Source: JBKBII01 sp046299415 (lineage in GTDB: Bacteria; Pseudomonadota; Gammaproteobacteria; Ectothiorhodospirales; Ectothiorhodospiraceae). Taken from it: DNA of 64,000 bases. The stretch spans positions 248,001-312,000 of the forward strand of contig JBKBII010000001.1 of NCBI GenBank assembly GCA_046299415.1, read 5' to 3'. Numbering within the stretch: the first letter of the stretch is position 1; each line of letters starts with the position of its first letter. Positions 1-9,267 of this stretch are shown piece by piece. A program made the position numbers and the translations under genes. Below the pieces are notes generated by a model. That model made no database searches, had not been told where the DNA came from, and was given only the letters and a program-made list of their open reading frames with translations.

Positions 1-2139
1 GGCCCGTGCACCGAGATTTTCTTCGATCATGGTCCAGAGGTGCCCGGTGGTTTGCCAGGAACGCCGGACGAGGACGGTGATCGGTATATCGAGATCTGGA
101 ATCTCGTGTTCATGCAGTTCGAGCGGGATGCTGAGGGGCGGCTGCACCCATTGCCGCGGCCTTCGGTCGATACGGGCATGGGCCTCGAGCGGCTGGCTGC
201 GGTCTTGCAGCGCGTTCATTCGAACTATGAGATCGATCTTTTTCGAAAATTGATCGCTGCCGCGCGTGCAGAAATCGGCTGTGCCGAGCACGATGGGCCG
301 TCTTTGCGAGTCATCGCTGATCACTTGCGTTCGGTGAGTTTTTTGATCGTCGATGGCGTGATGCCGTCGAACGAGGGTCGCGGCTACGTATTGCGGCGCA
401 TTTTGCGGCGCGCGGCGCGGCACGGTCACAAATTGGGCCGCGATACGCCGTTTCTACATCGCCTGGTGCCCGCTCTGGTGGCCGAAATGGGTGAGGCTTA
501 CCCTGAACTTGAACGTCAGCAAGCAGTGATCGAGCAGGCCGTTCGTGCCGAAGAGGAGCGCTTCGCCGAGACGTTGGCTACAGGCATGACTTTGCTCGAT
601 CGAGCGCTGACACAGGATACCGGCGGCACGATCCGTGGTGAGACTGTTTTTCAGCTGTATGACACGTACGGGTTTCCGGTTGACCTAACGGCAGACATTG
701 CCCGTGAGCGGGGTCTGGCGATCGATCTTGAGGGTTTTGATCGCGAAATGGACAAGCAGCGTTCGCGTGCTCGAGCGGCGAGTCATTTTGCGCAAGACCA
801 AGCCCTGGATGTCACCGGTGATACGTGTTTCGTAGGCTATGAGTGCCTCGAAAGTGACGCCCGGGTGGTCGGCTTGTTTGTTGATCAATCGCCAGCTCAA
901 CACGTGAGCGTCGGCACGCAGGCCGTCGTGGTTCTGGATATCACGCCCTTTTATGCAGAATCTGGCGGTCAGGTGGGTGACGTCGGCGAGTTGCGATGGG
1001 CTGGTGGGCGTTTTCGCGTCGACGATACTCGTAAACAGGGCGCCGTCCATCTGCATTTCGGGGTGGTCGAGAGCGGTATTCTTGAGCCGGAGACAAAGGT
1101 TGCGGCAGTGGTCACGGGGCCGCGCCGTGACGCGATTCGCCGGCACCATTCGGCGACGCATCTCTTACACAAGTCCTTGCGCGATGTATTGGGCAACCAC
1201 GTGACCCAGAAGGGGTCACTGGTGACGGCTGATCGACTGCGTTTTGACTTTTCTCACCAAGAACCACTCAGTCCTGAACAACGAGCCGAAGTCGAACGTC
1301 GGGTGAGGGCTGAAATACTCGCGAACGTCGCAACAGATGCGGTCGAGATGTCGATGGATGAAGCGTTGACGTCTGGCGCAATGGCGTTGTTCGGCGAAAA
1401 GTACGGCGATCGCGTTCGCGTGCTGACGATTGGATCTTCGGTTGAGTTGTGTGGTGGTACACATGTGACACGAACCGGGGACATCGGCGCGTTCTGCATT
1501 GTGAGTGAGTCAGGAGTGGCGTCGGGCGTGCGCAGGATCGAAGCGGTGGCGGGCGAAGTGGCGACGCGCTGGATCGATGAGCGGCTAGCGTTGCTCGATA
1601 GTTTGGCCGAACGGATGAAAACAGGCGCCGAGGAATTGCCCGAGCGTATCGATCAGTTGATAGACCGGGCGCGCGCGGCTGAACGCGAGATCGAGCGAAT
1701 TCGGGCGCTCGAAGCGGCGCGCGAAGGTCGCGCGGCGGCCGAGCGGGCCGTGTGGATCGGTGATGTCGCGGTGTTGGCGACACGGGCAGACGGGCTCGAT
1801 GCGAAGGCTTTGCGAGAAATGGCTGACGGCTTGCGTGATCGGCTCGGTCGCGCTGCGATCGTCATTGGATCGACTCAGGCCGATGGTCGCGTCCAGCTGG
1901 TTGCGACGGTGAGCAAGGTGGAGAGCAAGATCGTCCCGGCTGGTCCATTAGTAGCGCATGTTGCGGGACTCGTGGGTGGAAAAGGCGGTGGCAGACCCGA
2001 CTTTGCGATGGCCGGCGGGAACCAGCCCGAGGCACTCGACGCAGCACTCGCGACGGTTGAAGGCTATGTGAGGGAACGCTTGGCGTCGTCTGCACCTGGA
2101 TCGGCATCACAAACCGGCTCCACGGAGAGACGGATATGA
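1..2139 (+). CDS. alaS: Alanine--tRNA ligase, 5'-truncated by window edge
   Basis: Charges tRNA-Ala with alanine in the cytosol. The gene is open to the first base of the window, so the N-terminal part of the catalytic domain is missing; about 712 codons remain, compared with about 870-880 for a full protein. The first visible codons read GPCTEIFFDHG, a class II active-site loop typical of AlaRS (GPCSEIFYD in relatives). The editing domain shows HSATH at 1147-1161 and CGGTH at 1450-1464, which together supply the usual metal ligands. The C-terminal DHHA1/C-Ala region ends with KGGGRPDFAMAGG at 1981-2019. The stop overlaps the pyrG start (ATGA), implying translational coupling. That neighbour is unusual, since alaS more often precedes lysC/csrA in gammaproteobacteria. 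The identity is secure; only the start lies outside the window. Confidence 0.97.
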   Translation, partial: GPCTEIFFDHGPEVPGGLPGTPDEDGDRYIEIWNLVFMQFERDAEGRLHPLPRPSVDTGMGLERLAAVLQRVHSNYEIDLFRKLIAAARAEIGCAEHDGPSLRVIADHLRSVSFLIVDGVMPSNEGRGYVLRRILRRAARHGHKLGRDTPFLHRLVPALVAEMGEAYPELERQQAVIEQAVRAEEERFAETLATGMTLLDRALTQDTGGTIRGETVFQLYDTYGFPVDLTADIARERGLAIDLEGFDREMDKQRSRARAASHFAQDQALDVTGDTCFVGYECLESDARVVGLFVDQSPAQHVSVGTQAVVVLDITPFYAESGGQVGDVGELRWAGGRFRVDDTRKQGAVHLHFGVVESGILEPETKVAAVVTGPRRDAIRRHHSATHLLHKSLRDVLGNHVTQKGSLVTADRLRFDFSHQEPLSPEQRAEVERRVRAEILANVATDAVEMSMDEALTSGAMALFGEKYGDRVRVLTIGSSVELCGGTHVTRTGDIGAFCIVSESGVASGVRRIEAVAGEVATRWIDERLALLDSLAERMKTGAEELPERIDQLIDRARAAEREIERIRALEAAREGRAAAERAVWIGDVAVLATRADGLDAKALREMADGLRDRLGRAAIVIGSTQADGRVQLVATVSKVESKIVPAGPLVAHVAGLVGGKGGGRPDFAMAGGNQPEALDAALATVEGYVRERLASSAPGSASQTGSTERRI

Positions 2140-3836
2140 CGCGCTTTGTGTTCATTACCGGGGGCGTGGTGTCGTCGCTCGGTAAAGGTATTGCGTCGGC
2201 TTCGCTCGCTGCGGTTCTCGAGGCGCGCGGACTCAAGGTCACGCTGCTCAAACTGGACCCATATATCAATGTCGATCCGGGTACGATGAGCCCGTTTCAG
2301 CATGGCGAGGTGTTCGTCACCGAGGATGGTGCGGAGACAGACCTCGATCTGGGTCACTACGAGCGTTTTGTTCGGGTACGGATGCACCGCGAGAATAATT
2401 TCACTACGGGGCAGATCTACGAAAATGTGATCCGTAAAGAGCGCCGTGGGGATTACCTCGGCGGCACCGTGCAAGTGATTCCGCATATTACCGATGAGAT
2501 CAAGGCGAGCGTCCGAGCAGGGGCTGGCAATGCGGATGTGGCGTTGGTCGAGATCGGCGGGACCGTCGGCGATATCGAGTCCTTGCCTTTCCTTGAAGCG
2601 ATACGGCAGATGGGCGTTGAGCTGGGACGCGATCACGCACTGTTCATTCATCTGACGCTGGTGCCGTATATTGCGGCGGCGGGCGAGATCAAGACGAAAC
2701 CGACGCAGCATTCGGTCAAGGAACTGCGTTCGATCGGTATTCAGCCCGATGTGTTGTTGTGCCGGGCTCAGACGCTGATTCCTGAGTCGGAACGGCGCAA
2801 AATTGCGTTGTTTACCAATGTCGAAGAACGTGCCGTGATTTCCGCGGTGGACGTCGACAATATTTACAAGATTCCGTTGTGGCTGCACTCGCAGAAGCTC
2901 GATGAGATCGTGCTGGGCAAGCTCGGGATTGAGGCGCCGGTGGCTGATTTGAGCGACTGGAAGAACGTCGTCAACGCGATGGAGTTTCCAGAGGCCGAGG
3001 TGACGGTCGGTATGATCGGCAAATACGTCGATCTGACCGAATCGTACAAGTCGATCAACGAAGCGCTGACCCATGCGGGTGTGCAGTCTGCGACGCGAGT
3101 GAAAATCCGGTACATCGATTCGGAAAAGCTCGAGTCGCCTCAGGATGCGCGTCTTTTGGAGGAGTCGCTCGAGAGTCTCGACGCGATTCTCGTCCCGGGT
3201 GGCTTCGGCGAGCGCGGCGTCGAAGGCAAAATCGAGGCGGTGCGCTTTGCGCGCGAAAGGGGAGTTCCGTTTCTCGGTATCTGTCTCGGGTTGCAGGTGG
3301 CGGTGATTGAGGCCTCACGTCACCTCGCGGAGCTCGACGGCGCTCATTCGACCGAGTTTCAACCCGATACGCCGCATCCGGTGATTGCCTTGATTACCGA
3401 GTGGACCGACCGCGAAGGTCGGATCGAGCGTCGTGATCCCTCGACCCAGCTCGGTGGAACGATGCGTCTGGGGGCTCAGGCGGCGCGCATCGAGAAAGGA
3501 AGTCGTTTTCATGAGATCTACGGTGCCGATGATATTGCCGAGCGCCATCGCCATCGGTACGAGGTCAATCGGGCGTATGAGGATCGCATCACGTCGACCG
3601 GTTTGCGCATCGTCGCACGGTCGGTCGATGGGGGGTTGGTCGAGGCTGTCGAGCGTGTTGATCACCCCTGGTTTATCGCCTGTCAGTTTCACCCGGAGTT
3701 TTCTTCGACGCCGCGTGATGGACATCCATTGTTCGAGAGTTTTATTCGTGCGGCGCGTGCACGACGCGAATGCTTGAGCGCAGTGAGCAAACCGGCATCG
3801 GAGACGCGCGTCACGGTGGACGGATCGAGTAGCTGA
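2136..3836 (+). CDS. pyrG: CTP synthase (glutamine-hydrolysing)
   Basis: Converts UTP to CTP using ATP and glutamine-derived ammonia, the last step of pyrimidine nucleotide synthesis. The 566-residue protein opens with the family-typical ITGGVVSSLGKG nucleotide-binding loop. The amidoligase domain fills roughly residues 1-270 and is followed by a class I glutamine amidotransferase domain. Its catalytic triad is visible as Cys383 (GICLGLQ), His519 and Glu521 (FHPEF). It is slightly longer than the usual ~545 residues because of a short hydrophilic C-terminal tail. The ATG overlaps the alaS stop by four bases. kdsA and eno follow on the same strand, as in many gammaproteobacteria. Confidence 0.98.
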   Translation: MTRFVFITGGVVSSLGKGIASASLAAVLEARGLKVTLLKLDPYINVDPGTMSPFQHGEVFVTEDGAETDLDLGHYERFVRVRMHRENNFTTGQIYENVIRKERRGDYLGGTVQVIPHITDEIKASVRAGAGNADVALVEIGGTVGDIESLPFLEAIRQMGVELGRDHALFIHLTLVPYIAAAGEIKTKPTQHSVKELRSIGIQPDVLLCRAQTLIPESERRKIALFTNVEERAVISAVDVDNIYKIPLWLHSQKLDEIVLGKLGIEAPVADLSDWKNVVNAMEFPEAEVTVGMIGKYVDLTESYKSINEALTHAGVQSATRVKIRYIDSEKLESPQDARLLEESLESLDAILVPGGFGERGVEGKIEAVRFARERGVPFLGICLGLQVAVIEASRHLAELDGAHSTEFQPDTPHPVIALITEWTDREGRIERRDPSTQLGGTMRLGAQAARIEKGSRFHEIYGADDIAERHRHRYEVNRAYEDRITSTGLRIVARSVDGGLVEAVERVDHPWFIACQFHPEFSSTPRDGHPLFESFIRAARARRECLSAVSKPASETRVTVDGSSS

Positions 3837-3891
3837 GCTTCAGTGTGTGATCGATGGGTGACTTGGCTTTGACGGTCGTATGAGACGCACG

Positions 3892-3911
3892 CGATCGGGA
3901 CCGCCCGATCG
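3892..3911 (+). other. Perfect hairpin between pyrG and kdsA
   Basis: An 8-bp perfect stem, CGATCGGG / CCCGATCG, closes a 4-base ACCG loop. No T-run follows, so it does not look like a classical intrinsic terminator on the + strand. It could attenuate or stabilise the pyrG-kdsA transcript. Only the structure is seen; any function is inference. Confidence 0.4.
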
Positions 3912-4003
3912 GCTGAAAGCTGCGCTTGAAGCCCAAGTCTGTAAAGAGCCTCATGACGATCGAATTCAGTTGGGCAGTGGATTGTGTTCAGGAGCGCGGA
4001 CTG

Positions 4004-4852
4004 GTGAAGCTTTGTGATTTCGAGGTTGGAATTGATCAGCCGGTGTTCTTGATTGCCGGTCCCTGTGTTATCGAGTCGAAGGCACTGGCGGAACAGACGG
4101 CAGGCGAGTTGCAGTCAATCACCTCGGCGCTCGGAATTCCGTTCATCTACAAGTCTTCTTTCGACAAGGCGAATCGATCTTCCACAGCGAGCTTCCGTGG
4201 TCCGGGCCTGGAAGAAGGCTTGAAGATTCTTGAACATGTTCGAGCGACTTTCGGTGTGCCGGTGCTAACCGATGTGCATGAAGATACGCCTCTTGCCGAA
4301 GTGGCGAGTGTCGTCGATGTGTTGCAGACGCCTGCGTTTTTGTGCCGGCAGACCAACTTCATCCAGAACGTTGCGCGACAGGGTCGTCCGGTCAATATCA
4401 AGAAGGGGCAGTTCTTGGCGCCGGGAGACGTTGGGAACGTCCTCGACAAGGCACGGGCGGTCGGTAATGAGCAGGTGATGATTTGCGAGCGCGGTGTTTC
4501 GTTTGGGTACAACACGCTGATTTCTGATATGCGTGGATTGGCTGATATGCGTCGCTTTGGAGCGCCCGTCGTTTTCGATGCGACCCATTCAGTTCAGCAA
4601 CCCGGCGGCCAAGGTACGCGCTCAGGTGGACAACGTGAATTTGTTCCGGTTCTGGCACGGGCTGCGGTTGCGGCTGGCGTCTCGGGGTTGTTCATGGAGA
4701 CGCATCCGGATCCTGATAAGGCCCTGTCGGATGGCCCTAATGCGTGGCCGTTGTCAATGATGAGTGAATTGCTCGAGCTTCTGATCCTGCTCGACCGTGC
4801 GGTCAAAAGTCGTCCGTTTGCAGAGGCGACTTACGGTTTGAAGGGTTCCTGA
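4004..4852 (+). CDS. kdsA: 3-deoxy-8-phosphooctulonate synthase (KDO-8-P synthase)
   Basis: Condenses phosphoenolpyruvate with arabinose-5-phosphate to KDO-8-phosphate, an early step of LPS inner-core synthesis, which implies a Gram-negative envelope. I chose the GTG at 4004. AGGAG lies nine bases upstream (3990-3994), and the resulting 282-residue protein begins VKLCDFEVGIDQP, aligning with the family N-terminus (MKLCGFEVG-like) and the usual ~280 residues. Longer in-frame starts exist (TTG 3926, ATG 3953) but add a non-family leader. Visible motifs are LIAGPCVIES near the N-terminus and SSFDKANRSS in the active site. It sits between pyrG and eno. Confidence 0.96.
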   Translation: MKLCDFEVGIDQPVFLIAGPCVIESKALAEQTAGELQSITSALGIPFIYKSSFDKANRSSTASFRGPGLEEGLKILEHVRATFGVPVLTDVHEDTPLAEVASVVDVLQTPAFLCRQTNFIQNVARQGRPVNIKKGQFLAPGDVGNVLDKARAVGNEQVMICERGVSFGYNTLISDMRGLADMRRFGAPVVFDATHSVQQPGGQGTRSGGQREFVPVLARAAVAAGVSGLFMETHPDPDKALSDGPNAWPLSMMSELLELLILLDRAVKSRPFAEATYGLKGS

Positions 4853-5348
4853 GTGGGGTTGAGCGGGTAACGGGTTGTTCGGCGCGCTCTTGGATGATCC
4901 GAGCGAAAGCACTATCGACCTGTGGTCAACGATGACGCACGGGACTGTGCCGGAGCAGCATGTGGTTCGGACGCCCGCACGATGATGGGTTATGACTTGC
5001 CACGGCGTTGTAGCGTGAATGACGTAGCGTTTATCGGGGTCTATAGGGCTTGCTTTGATCGAGTGAGCTCGGGCTTGAAGCTAACCTGTGTGCGGCGAGT
5101 TTTTTGCCGTGTCCGAATCCCCGAGATGAACATCTGCGAGAAGGCGACTGTGGCTTCATCGGCGTTCGATCTGACGGACGAGTCCACCGAATTTTGGATC
5201 AAAGATCGAACCGCAAGCCTGGCCGAGGTGCTCGGTCAACGACGGTCAGAAAGGTCGGTAGGTTGAGTCGACGTGCGTTTGTCTGGTCGCATAGACCTAA
5301 TTCTTGACGTTTTTCGGGTTTGAGTATTTCGACAAGGAAGATCGCTAT
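4853..5348. other. Intergenic region kdsA-eno, no gene recognised
   Basis: About 500 bases with no recognisable product. A 114-codon GTG reading frame (4922-5266) resembles no family I know and has no ribosome binding site. I see no strong hairpin or clear promoter. It presumably holds the kdsA end and the eno promoter. Confidence 0.5.
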
Positions 5349-6644
5349 ATGACTGAAATTGCCAAAGTCCGCGCTCGAGAAGTGCTTGATTCACGCGGGA
5401 ATCCGACGCTTGAAGCTGAGGTCATACTGGCCGACGGTTCTTTTGGCCGTGCTGCGGTGCCGTCAGGAGCGTCAACCGGCGCGCGTGAGGCGCTCGAGTT
5501 GCGTGATGGCGATACGCGCTACGGTGGCAAGGGGGTGCGTAAGGCTGTCGGTCACGTCAACGATGAGCTTGCGTCTGCTCTGCGGGGGAAAGCAGCAGAC
5601 CAGGCCGTGGTGGACGAGGCGATGATTGTGCTCGACGGCACCGAGAACAAGGACCGCCTCGGTGCGAATGCGTTGCTGGGTGTGTCGATGGCGTTGGCGC
5701 ATGCGATCGCAGCGTCGCGTGGAGAGCCGTTGTATCGTTCGCTCGCGCGTGAGTACGGGGTCGAGCCGAGTGTGATGCCGGTGCCGATGATGAACATCAT
5801 CAACGGTGGTGCGCATGCTGATAACAGCGTCGATATGCAGGAGTTTATGATCCTTCCGGTCGGCGCGGGGTCGGTGGCGGAGGCCGTTCGTTTTGGCGCG
5901 GAGGTTTTCCACGCGCTGAAGAAAGTTCTGGGCGAGCGTGGTCTGGCGACTGGCGTGGGCGATGAAGGTGGCTTTGCGCCCGATTTGAAATCTAATGAAC
6001 AAGCCATTGAGGTCATCCTCGAGGCGATTGAGCGCGCTGGCTTTCGTGCTGGTGAGGACATCGTGCTCGGGCTCGATTGCGCGAGTTCCGAGTTTTATCG
6101 CGAGGGCCTCTACGATCTGGTGTCTGAGGGCAAGCGTTTCGACGCCGAGGGCTTTACCGACTATCTGGCAAAGTGGGTCGATCAGTATCCGATCGTCACG
6201 ATCGAGGATGGCATGGCCGAGGATGATTGGAATGGCTGGCGTTTGCTGACCGATCGCCTCGGTGATCGAGTGCAGCTGGTGGGCGATGATTTGTTTGTCA
6301 CCAATGAAAAGATCCTGGCGCAGGGCATCGAGCGCAACATCGCAAACTCGATCCTGATCAAGTTGAATCAGATTGGTACGGTCAGCGAGACCCTTGCTTC
6401 GATTCGTTTGGCGCAGGACAACGGATATACAGCAGTTGTCTCTCACCGTTCGGGTGAAACCGAGGACACCACGATTGCCGACTTGGCTGTTGCGACGGCA
6501 GTGGGGCAAATCAAAACAGGCTCGTTGTCGCGCTCGGATCGAGTCGCGAAGTACAACCAATTGATTCGAATCGAGGAGCAGTTGGGCTCAGCAGCACGTT
6601 TTCCCGGGCGCTCCGCTTTTGCGGGTTCCGCTTCAGTACGCTGA
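5349..6644 (+). CDS. eno: Enolase (phosphopyruvate hydratase)
   Basis: Interconverts 2-phosphoglycerate and phosphoenolpyruvate in glycolysis; in gammaproteobacteria it is often also part of the RNA degradosome. The ATG at 5349 is preceded by AAGGA (5334-5338) at ten bases and gives 431 residues, the normal family length. A TTG at 5304 would add a non-conserved leader. The N-terminus MTEIAKVRAREVLDSRGNPT is canonical. The metal and substrate segments MNIINGGAHADN, GDDLFVTN and SHRSGETEDT (the mobile catalytic region) are present. The gene is isolated by long gaps on both sides. Confidence 0.98.
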   Translation: MTEIAKVRAREVLDSRGNPTLEAEVILADGSFGRAAVPSGASTGAREALELRDGDTRYGGKGVRKAVGHVNDELASALRGKAADQAVVDEAMIVLDGTENKDRLGANALLGVSMALAHAIAASRGEPLYRSLAREYGVEPSVMPVPMMNIINGGAHADNSVDMQEFMILPVGAGSVAEAVRFGAEVFHALKKVLGERGLATGVGDEGGFAPDLKSNEQAIEVILEAIERAGFRAGEDIVLGLDCASSEFYREGLYDLVSEGKRFDAEGFTDYLAKWVDQYPIVTIEDGMAEDDWNGWRLLTDRLGDRVQLVGDDLFVTNEKILAQGIERNIANSILIKLNQIGTVSETLASIRLAQDNGYTAVVSHRSGETEDTTIADLAVATAVGQIKTGSLSRSDRVAKYNQLIRIEEQLGSAARFPGRSAFAGSASVR

Positions 6645-7040
6645 AACGTGGGCGCGCTACGGTGCCATGTCGATCAGGCGTTCGGACTCGTTGGCTTTCA
6701 CCGTCGCTGTTGCGGAGCGGTGCACCGTGTTGATGAGCGCTGATGTCTGAGCACGATGATTCCAATGCGTTTGGCGCGGCGAGCGCACGAGTCTCGACGT
6801 CGTGGGACTCTGATCTTGGATGCGTGTTGGGCGTGTATGTGTACGCGTCTCTGTTTGGCCCCGCGATTGTCGAGAAAGGTCCTTCGCCCCTTTTCCTCCG
6901 GTTCGTGCGATGTTTGACAAAAGATGTCCATCGGGTCGCCCCATGGGCTTGCGGCCTGAATGTTTCGGCAGTCGAGTGAGCGAGCGTGTTCGTTGGAGAC
7001 GTCGGAATTGAAACAGACCGGTCAGCGTTCTAGGCCGGAT
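6645..7040. other. Intergenic region eno-ftsB
   Basis: About 400 bases with no recognisable gene, strong hairpin or RNA. The ftsB reading frame is open back to 6960, so part of this stretch would be coding if a start further upstream were used. Confidence 0.5.
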
Positions 7041-7385
7041 ATGTTGGGCATCGGATTTTCGCGGCTGAGCTGCTCTCAGCTGGGGTTTGGACGGCTCGAC
7101 GTCATCATTGTGTTGCTACTGTTGGCGTTGGTTGCGTTGCAGTACCCACTTTGGATGGGGCCGAATGGCTGGCGTGAGGTTGAGCGGCTTGAATCTGCCG
7201 TTGACGATCTTGATCGAACGCTTGAGGTACTTGATCAGCGCAACCGTGCGCTTTCAGCCGAAATCAATGATCTGCGTGACGGCCTTGATGCTGTCGAGGA
7301 GCGTGCACGAAGGGATCTGGGGCTCATTCGTGACGGTGAGTTGTATCTGTTCTTTGTTGAGCCGGGTACAGATGAACGTCGGTGA
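7041..7385 (+). CDS. ftsB: Cell division protein FtsB (septum formation initiator)
   Basis: A small bitopic inner-membrane divisome component that forms the FtsQ-FtsB-FtsL complex. One transmembrane helix (DVIIVLLLLALVALQYPLW) is followed by a periplasmic coiled coil rich in E/L/R heptads (about residues 40-80) and the conserved tail RRDLGLIRDGELYLFFV. At 114 residues from ATG 7041 it is slightly longer than usual (90-105). The start is uncertain: a TTG at 7008 has GGAG about ten bases upstream. The eno-ftsB-ispD-ispF order supports the call. Confidence 0.92.
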   Translation: MLGIGFSRLSCSQLGFGRLDVIIVLLLLALVALQYPLWMGPNGWREVERLESAVDDLDRTLEVLDQRNRALSAEINDLRDGLDAVEERARRDLGLIRDGELYLFFVEPGTDERR

Positions 7386-7515
7386 ACAGGGTGCCAGATT
7401 TCGTGGTCCGCAGGGCGATAGCGCTATTTAGCGGCGATTTTTCTACGGTAGCGATCGACTGTAATGCTCGAGCCCGTAATTTCTGCGAACCGTCAACCGA
7501 GAGAAGCAGACTGCG

Positions 7516-8568
7516 ATGGAGCCAACGTCGGCGATGAAGCGTGGCGCGAAGACGCGCATATGGGCGGTTGTCGTCGCGGCGGGTCGGGGATTGCGGATGG
7601 GCGGACCCGTTCCGAAACAGTACCGGGCGCTGGATCCGGCACGTCCGGACTGCGACGATGATCACCAAAATGCGAATCACGACCGTCAGTCCTGCTCTGA
7701 TGAAGACGGGTCGTCGGATACTCCATTCTCAACTCCGTGGGCGTTGTTGCTGGAGCAGGCGTTGGCGCCGCTTCTTGCATCGGCGCGAGTTCATGGTGTG
7801 GTGTTGGTTGCTCCTGCGCAGGACGTGGCCGCGTTGGTTGATCGGCTCAATTCACGTTGGTTGCGCGCTTCGTGGCTGTTGAGCCACTTTCAGACTGATG
7901 CAGGAAGGGCTCCCCCGTGGCAAGCCTCGACTTGTGATTCGATCGCGCTGACGAGTATGCAGACCGCTGAAGCCGTTGGTGACATCACAGTCTCGGGGAG
8001 AGAGTCGGATGTTCGCCGACTTTGGGTGGTGGCCGGTGGGAGTGAACGGATCGATTCGGTGTTGGCTGGGCTTGAGGCTCTGCCAGCTGAGGTCGATCCC
8101 TCTGATCAGGTGCTGATTCATGATGGTGCGCGCCCCTGCCTTGACGAAGACGATTTGGCGGCCTTGGTGGACTGGGCAGCACCGCGGAATTTGCATGACG
8201 AGGCAGCCGCCAATGTAGGCGTGATTCTGGCGGCCGAGAGTGTCGACTCCTTGAAAGAAGTCGATGAGACGGGACGTATCGTTGCAGCACCGGATCGCTC
8301 GCACATATGGCGGGCGTTGACGCCACAAAAATTTCCGCTTCAAGCGTTGCGGGCACGGATGCGTATTGCGGTTCAAGCAGACGTAGAGCAACGCGCGAGG
8401 TTTACCGACGAAGCCAGTGTCTGGTGTGCGTACGGCGGTGAAACTTATGTGCTGGCTGGGCAGGTCGACAATGTGAAGGTCACACGTCCCGATGATGAGC
8501 GGCGCGCATTGTCATGGTTACGATCCCGTCATCCTGAGCGGACGGCTTCGAGGGGTATTGGGGTTTGA
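7516..8568 (+). CDS. ispD: 2-C-methyl-D-erythritol 4-phosphate cytidylyltransferase with two insertions
   Basis: Transfers CMP from CTP to MEP in the non-mevalonate isoprenoid pathway. The key motifs are all present: AAGRGLRMG...PKQY (residues 21-36), AGGSERIDSVLAGL (173-186), IHDGARPC (201-208), ALTPQKF (267-273) and NVKVTRPDD (319-327). The protein is 350 residues, against about 230 for the family. The extra length lies in two hydrophilic insertions, about residues 40-72 (Asp/Asn/Ser rich) and about 111-167. Both fall between conserved elements, so catalysis is probably retained. An alternative ATG at 7534 would shorten it by six residues. ispF follows 73 bases downstream. Confidence 0.93.
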   Translation: MEPTSAMKRGAKTRIWAVVVAAGRGLRMGGPVPKQYRALDPARPDCDDDHQNANHDRQSCSDEDGSSDTPFSTPWALLLEQALAPLLASARVHGVVLVAPAQDVAALVDRLNSRWLRASWLLSHFQTDAGRAPPWQASTCDSIALTSMQTAEAVGDITVSGRESDVRRLWVVAGGSERIDSVLAGLEALPAEVDPSDQVLIHDGARPCLDEDDLAALVDWAAPRNLHDEAAANVGVILAAESVDSLKEVDETGRIVAAPDRSHIWRALTPQKFPLQALRARMRIAVQADVEQRARFTDEASVWCAYGGETYVLAGQVDNVKVTRPDDERRALSWLRSRHPERTASRGIGV

Positions 8569-8641
8569 GATTGAATGACGTGCGATGAAATACGGGGTTT
8601 TGGCGTGAAAGCCCGAGCATCACGCGAGATCGGGGGTGACT

Positions 8642-9175
8642 GTGCAGGGAGTGCGAATCGGCCAGGGTTTTGATGTGCATGCCTTTGGTGAGGTCGGTGA
8701 TGAGGCGGACAGTGATCGAGCGTCGTTTGTGGTTTTGGGTGGCGTGCGAATTGCCCATGAACGTTCGCTGCTGGCTCATTCGGATGGAGACGTGTTGTTG
8801 CACGCGATTGCTGACGCGTTGCTCGGTGCGGCTGCTTTGGGTGACATCGGTCGACATTTTCCGGATACGGACCCGCAGTATGCAGGTGCAGACAGCCGTG
8901 CTTTGCTCCGTTCGGTGGTTTCGCGGGTTGCGGATGCAGGGTGGCAGGTTGGTAATCTCGACAGCACATTGATTGCGCAGGCGCCGCGAATGGCACCGCA
9001 TATCGAGTCGATGCGCAAGAACCTTGCCGAGGATCTGTGTGTGTCGATCGATGCGGTGTCGGTCAAGGCGACCACAACGGAGCGTTTGGGATTTACCGGG
9101 CGTGGCGAGGGTATTGCGGCACAAGCGGTGGTCGTGCTGACGCCGACGTGTATGGATGGTGTCTCTGGTCGGTGA
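8642..9175 (+). CDS. ispF: 2-C-methyl-D-erythritol 2,4-cyclodiphosphate synthase
   Basis: Cyclises CDP-ME-2-phosphate to MEcPP, releasing CMP, in the MEP isoprenoid pathway. I chose the GTG at 8642 because a GGGGG run ends five bases before it; GTG 8636 is the alternative. The 177-residue product has the metal-binding GFDVHAF, the long HSDGDVLLHAIADALLGA block and TTTERLGFTGRGEGIAAQA at the C-terminus. It is slightly longer than the usual ~160 residues because of an acidic insertion after GFDVHAF. The gene is convergent with imuB. Confidence 0.96.
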   Translation: MQGVRIGQGFDVHAFGEVGDEADSDRASFVVLGGVRIAHERSLLAHSDGDVLLHAIADALLGAAALGDIGRHFPDTDPQYAGADSRALLRSVVSRVADAGWQVGNLDSTLIAQAPRMAPHIESMRKNLAEDLCVSIDAVSVKATTTERLGFTGRGEGIAAQAVVVLTPTCMDGVSGR

Positions 9176-9267
9176 TGAAATGTGCTGGTGTGTGAATGGG
9201 CGGCGATTGGGTAACCGGTGCGTCCATCGCCAGGATATCGACAGCGGTGATATCGACCGCGATGGCG

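Noticed and set aside
2064..3074. 336-codon open frame antisense to pyrG
   Set aside because: It lies entirely opposite a secure housekeeping gene (with a similar long one opposite eno); His/Arg-rich products typical of antisense frames in GC-rich DNA.
4922..5266. 114-codon frame between kdsA and eno
   Set aside because: GTG start without a ribosome site and a Cys/Arg-rich product unlike any family; probably chance.
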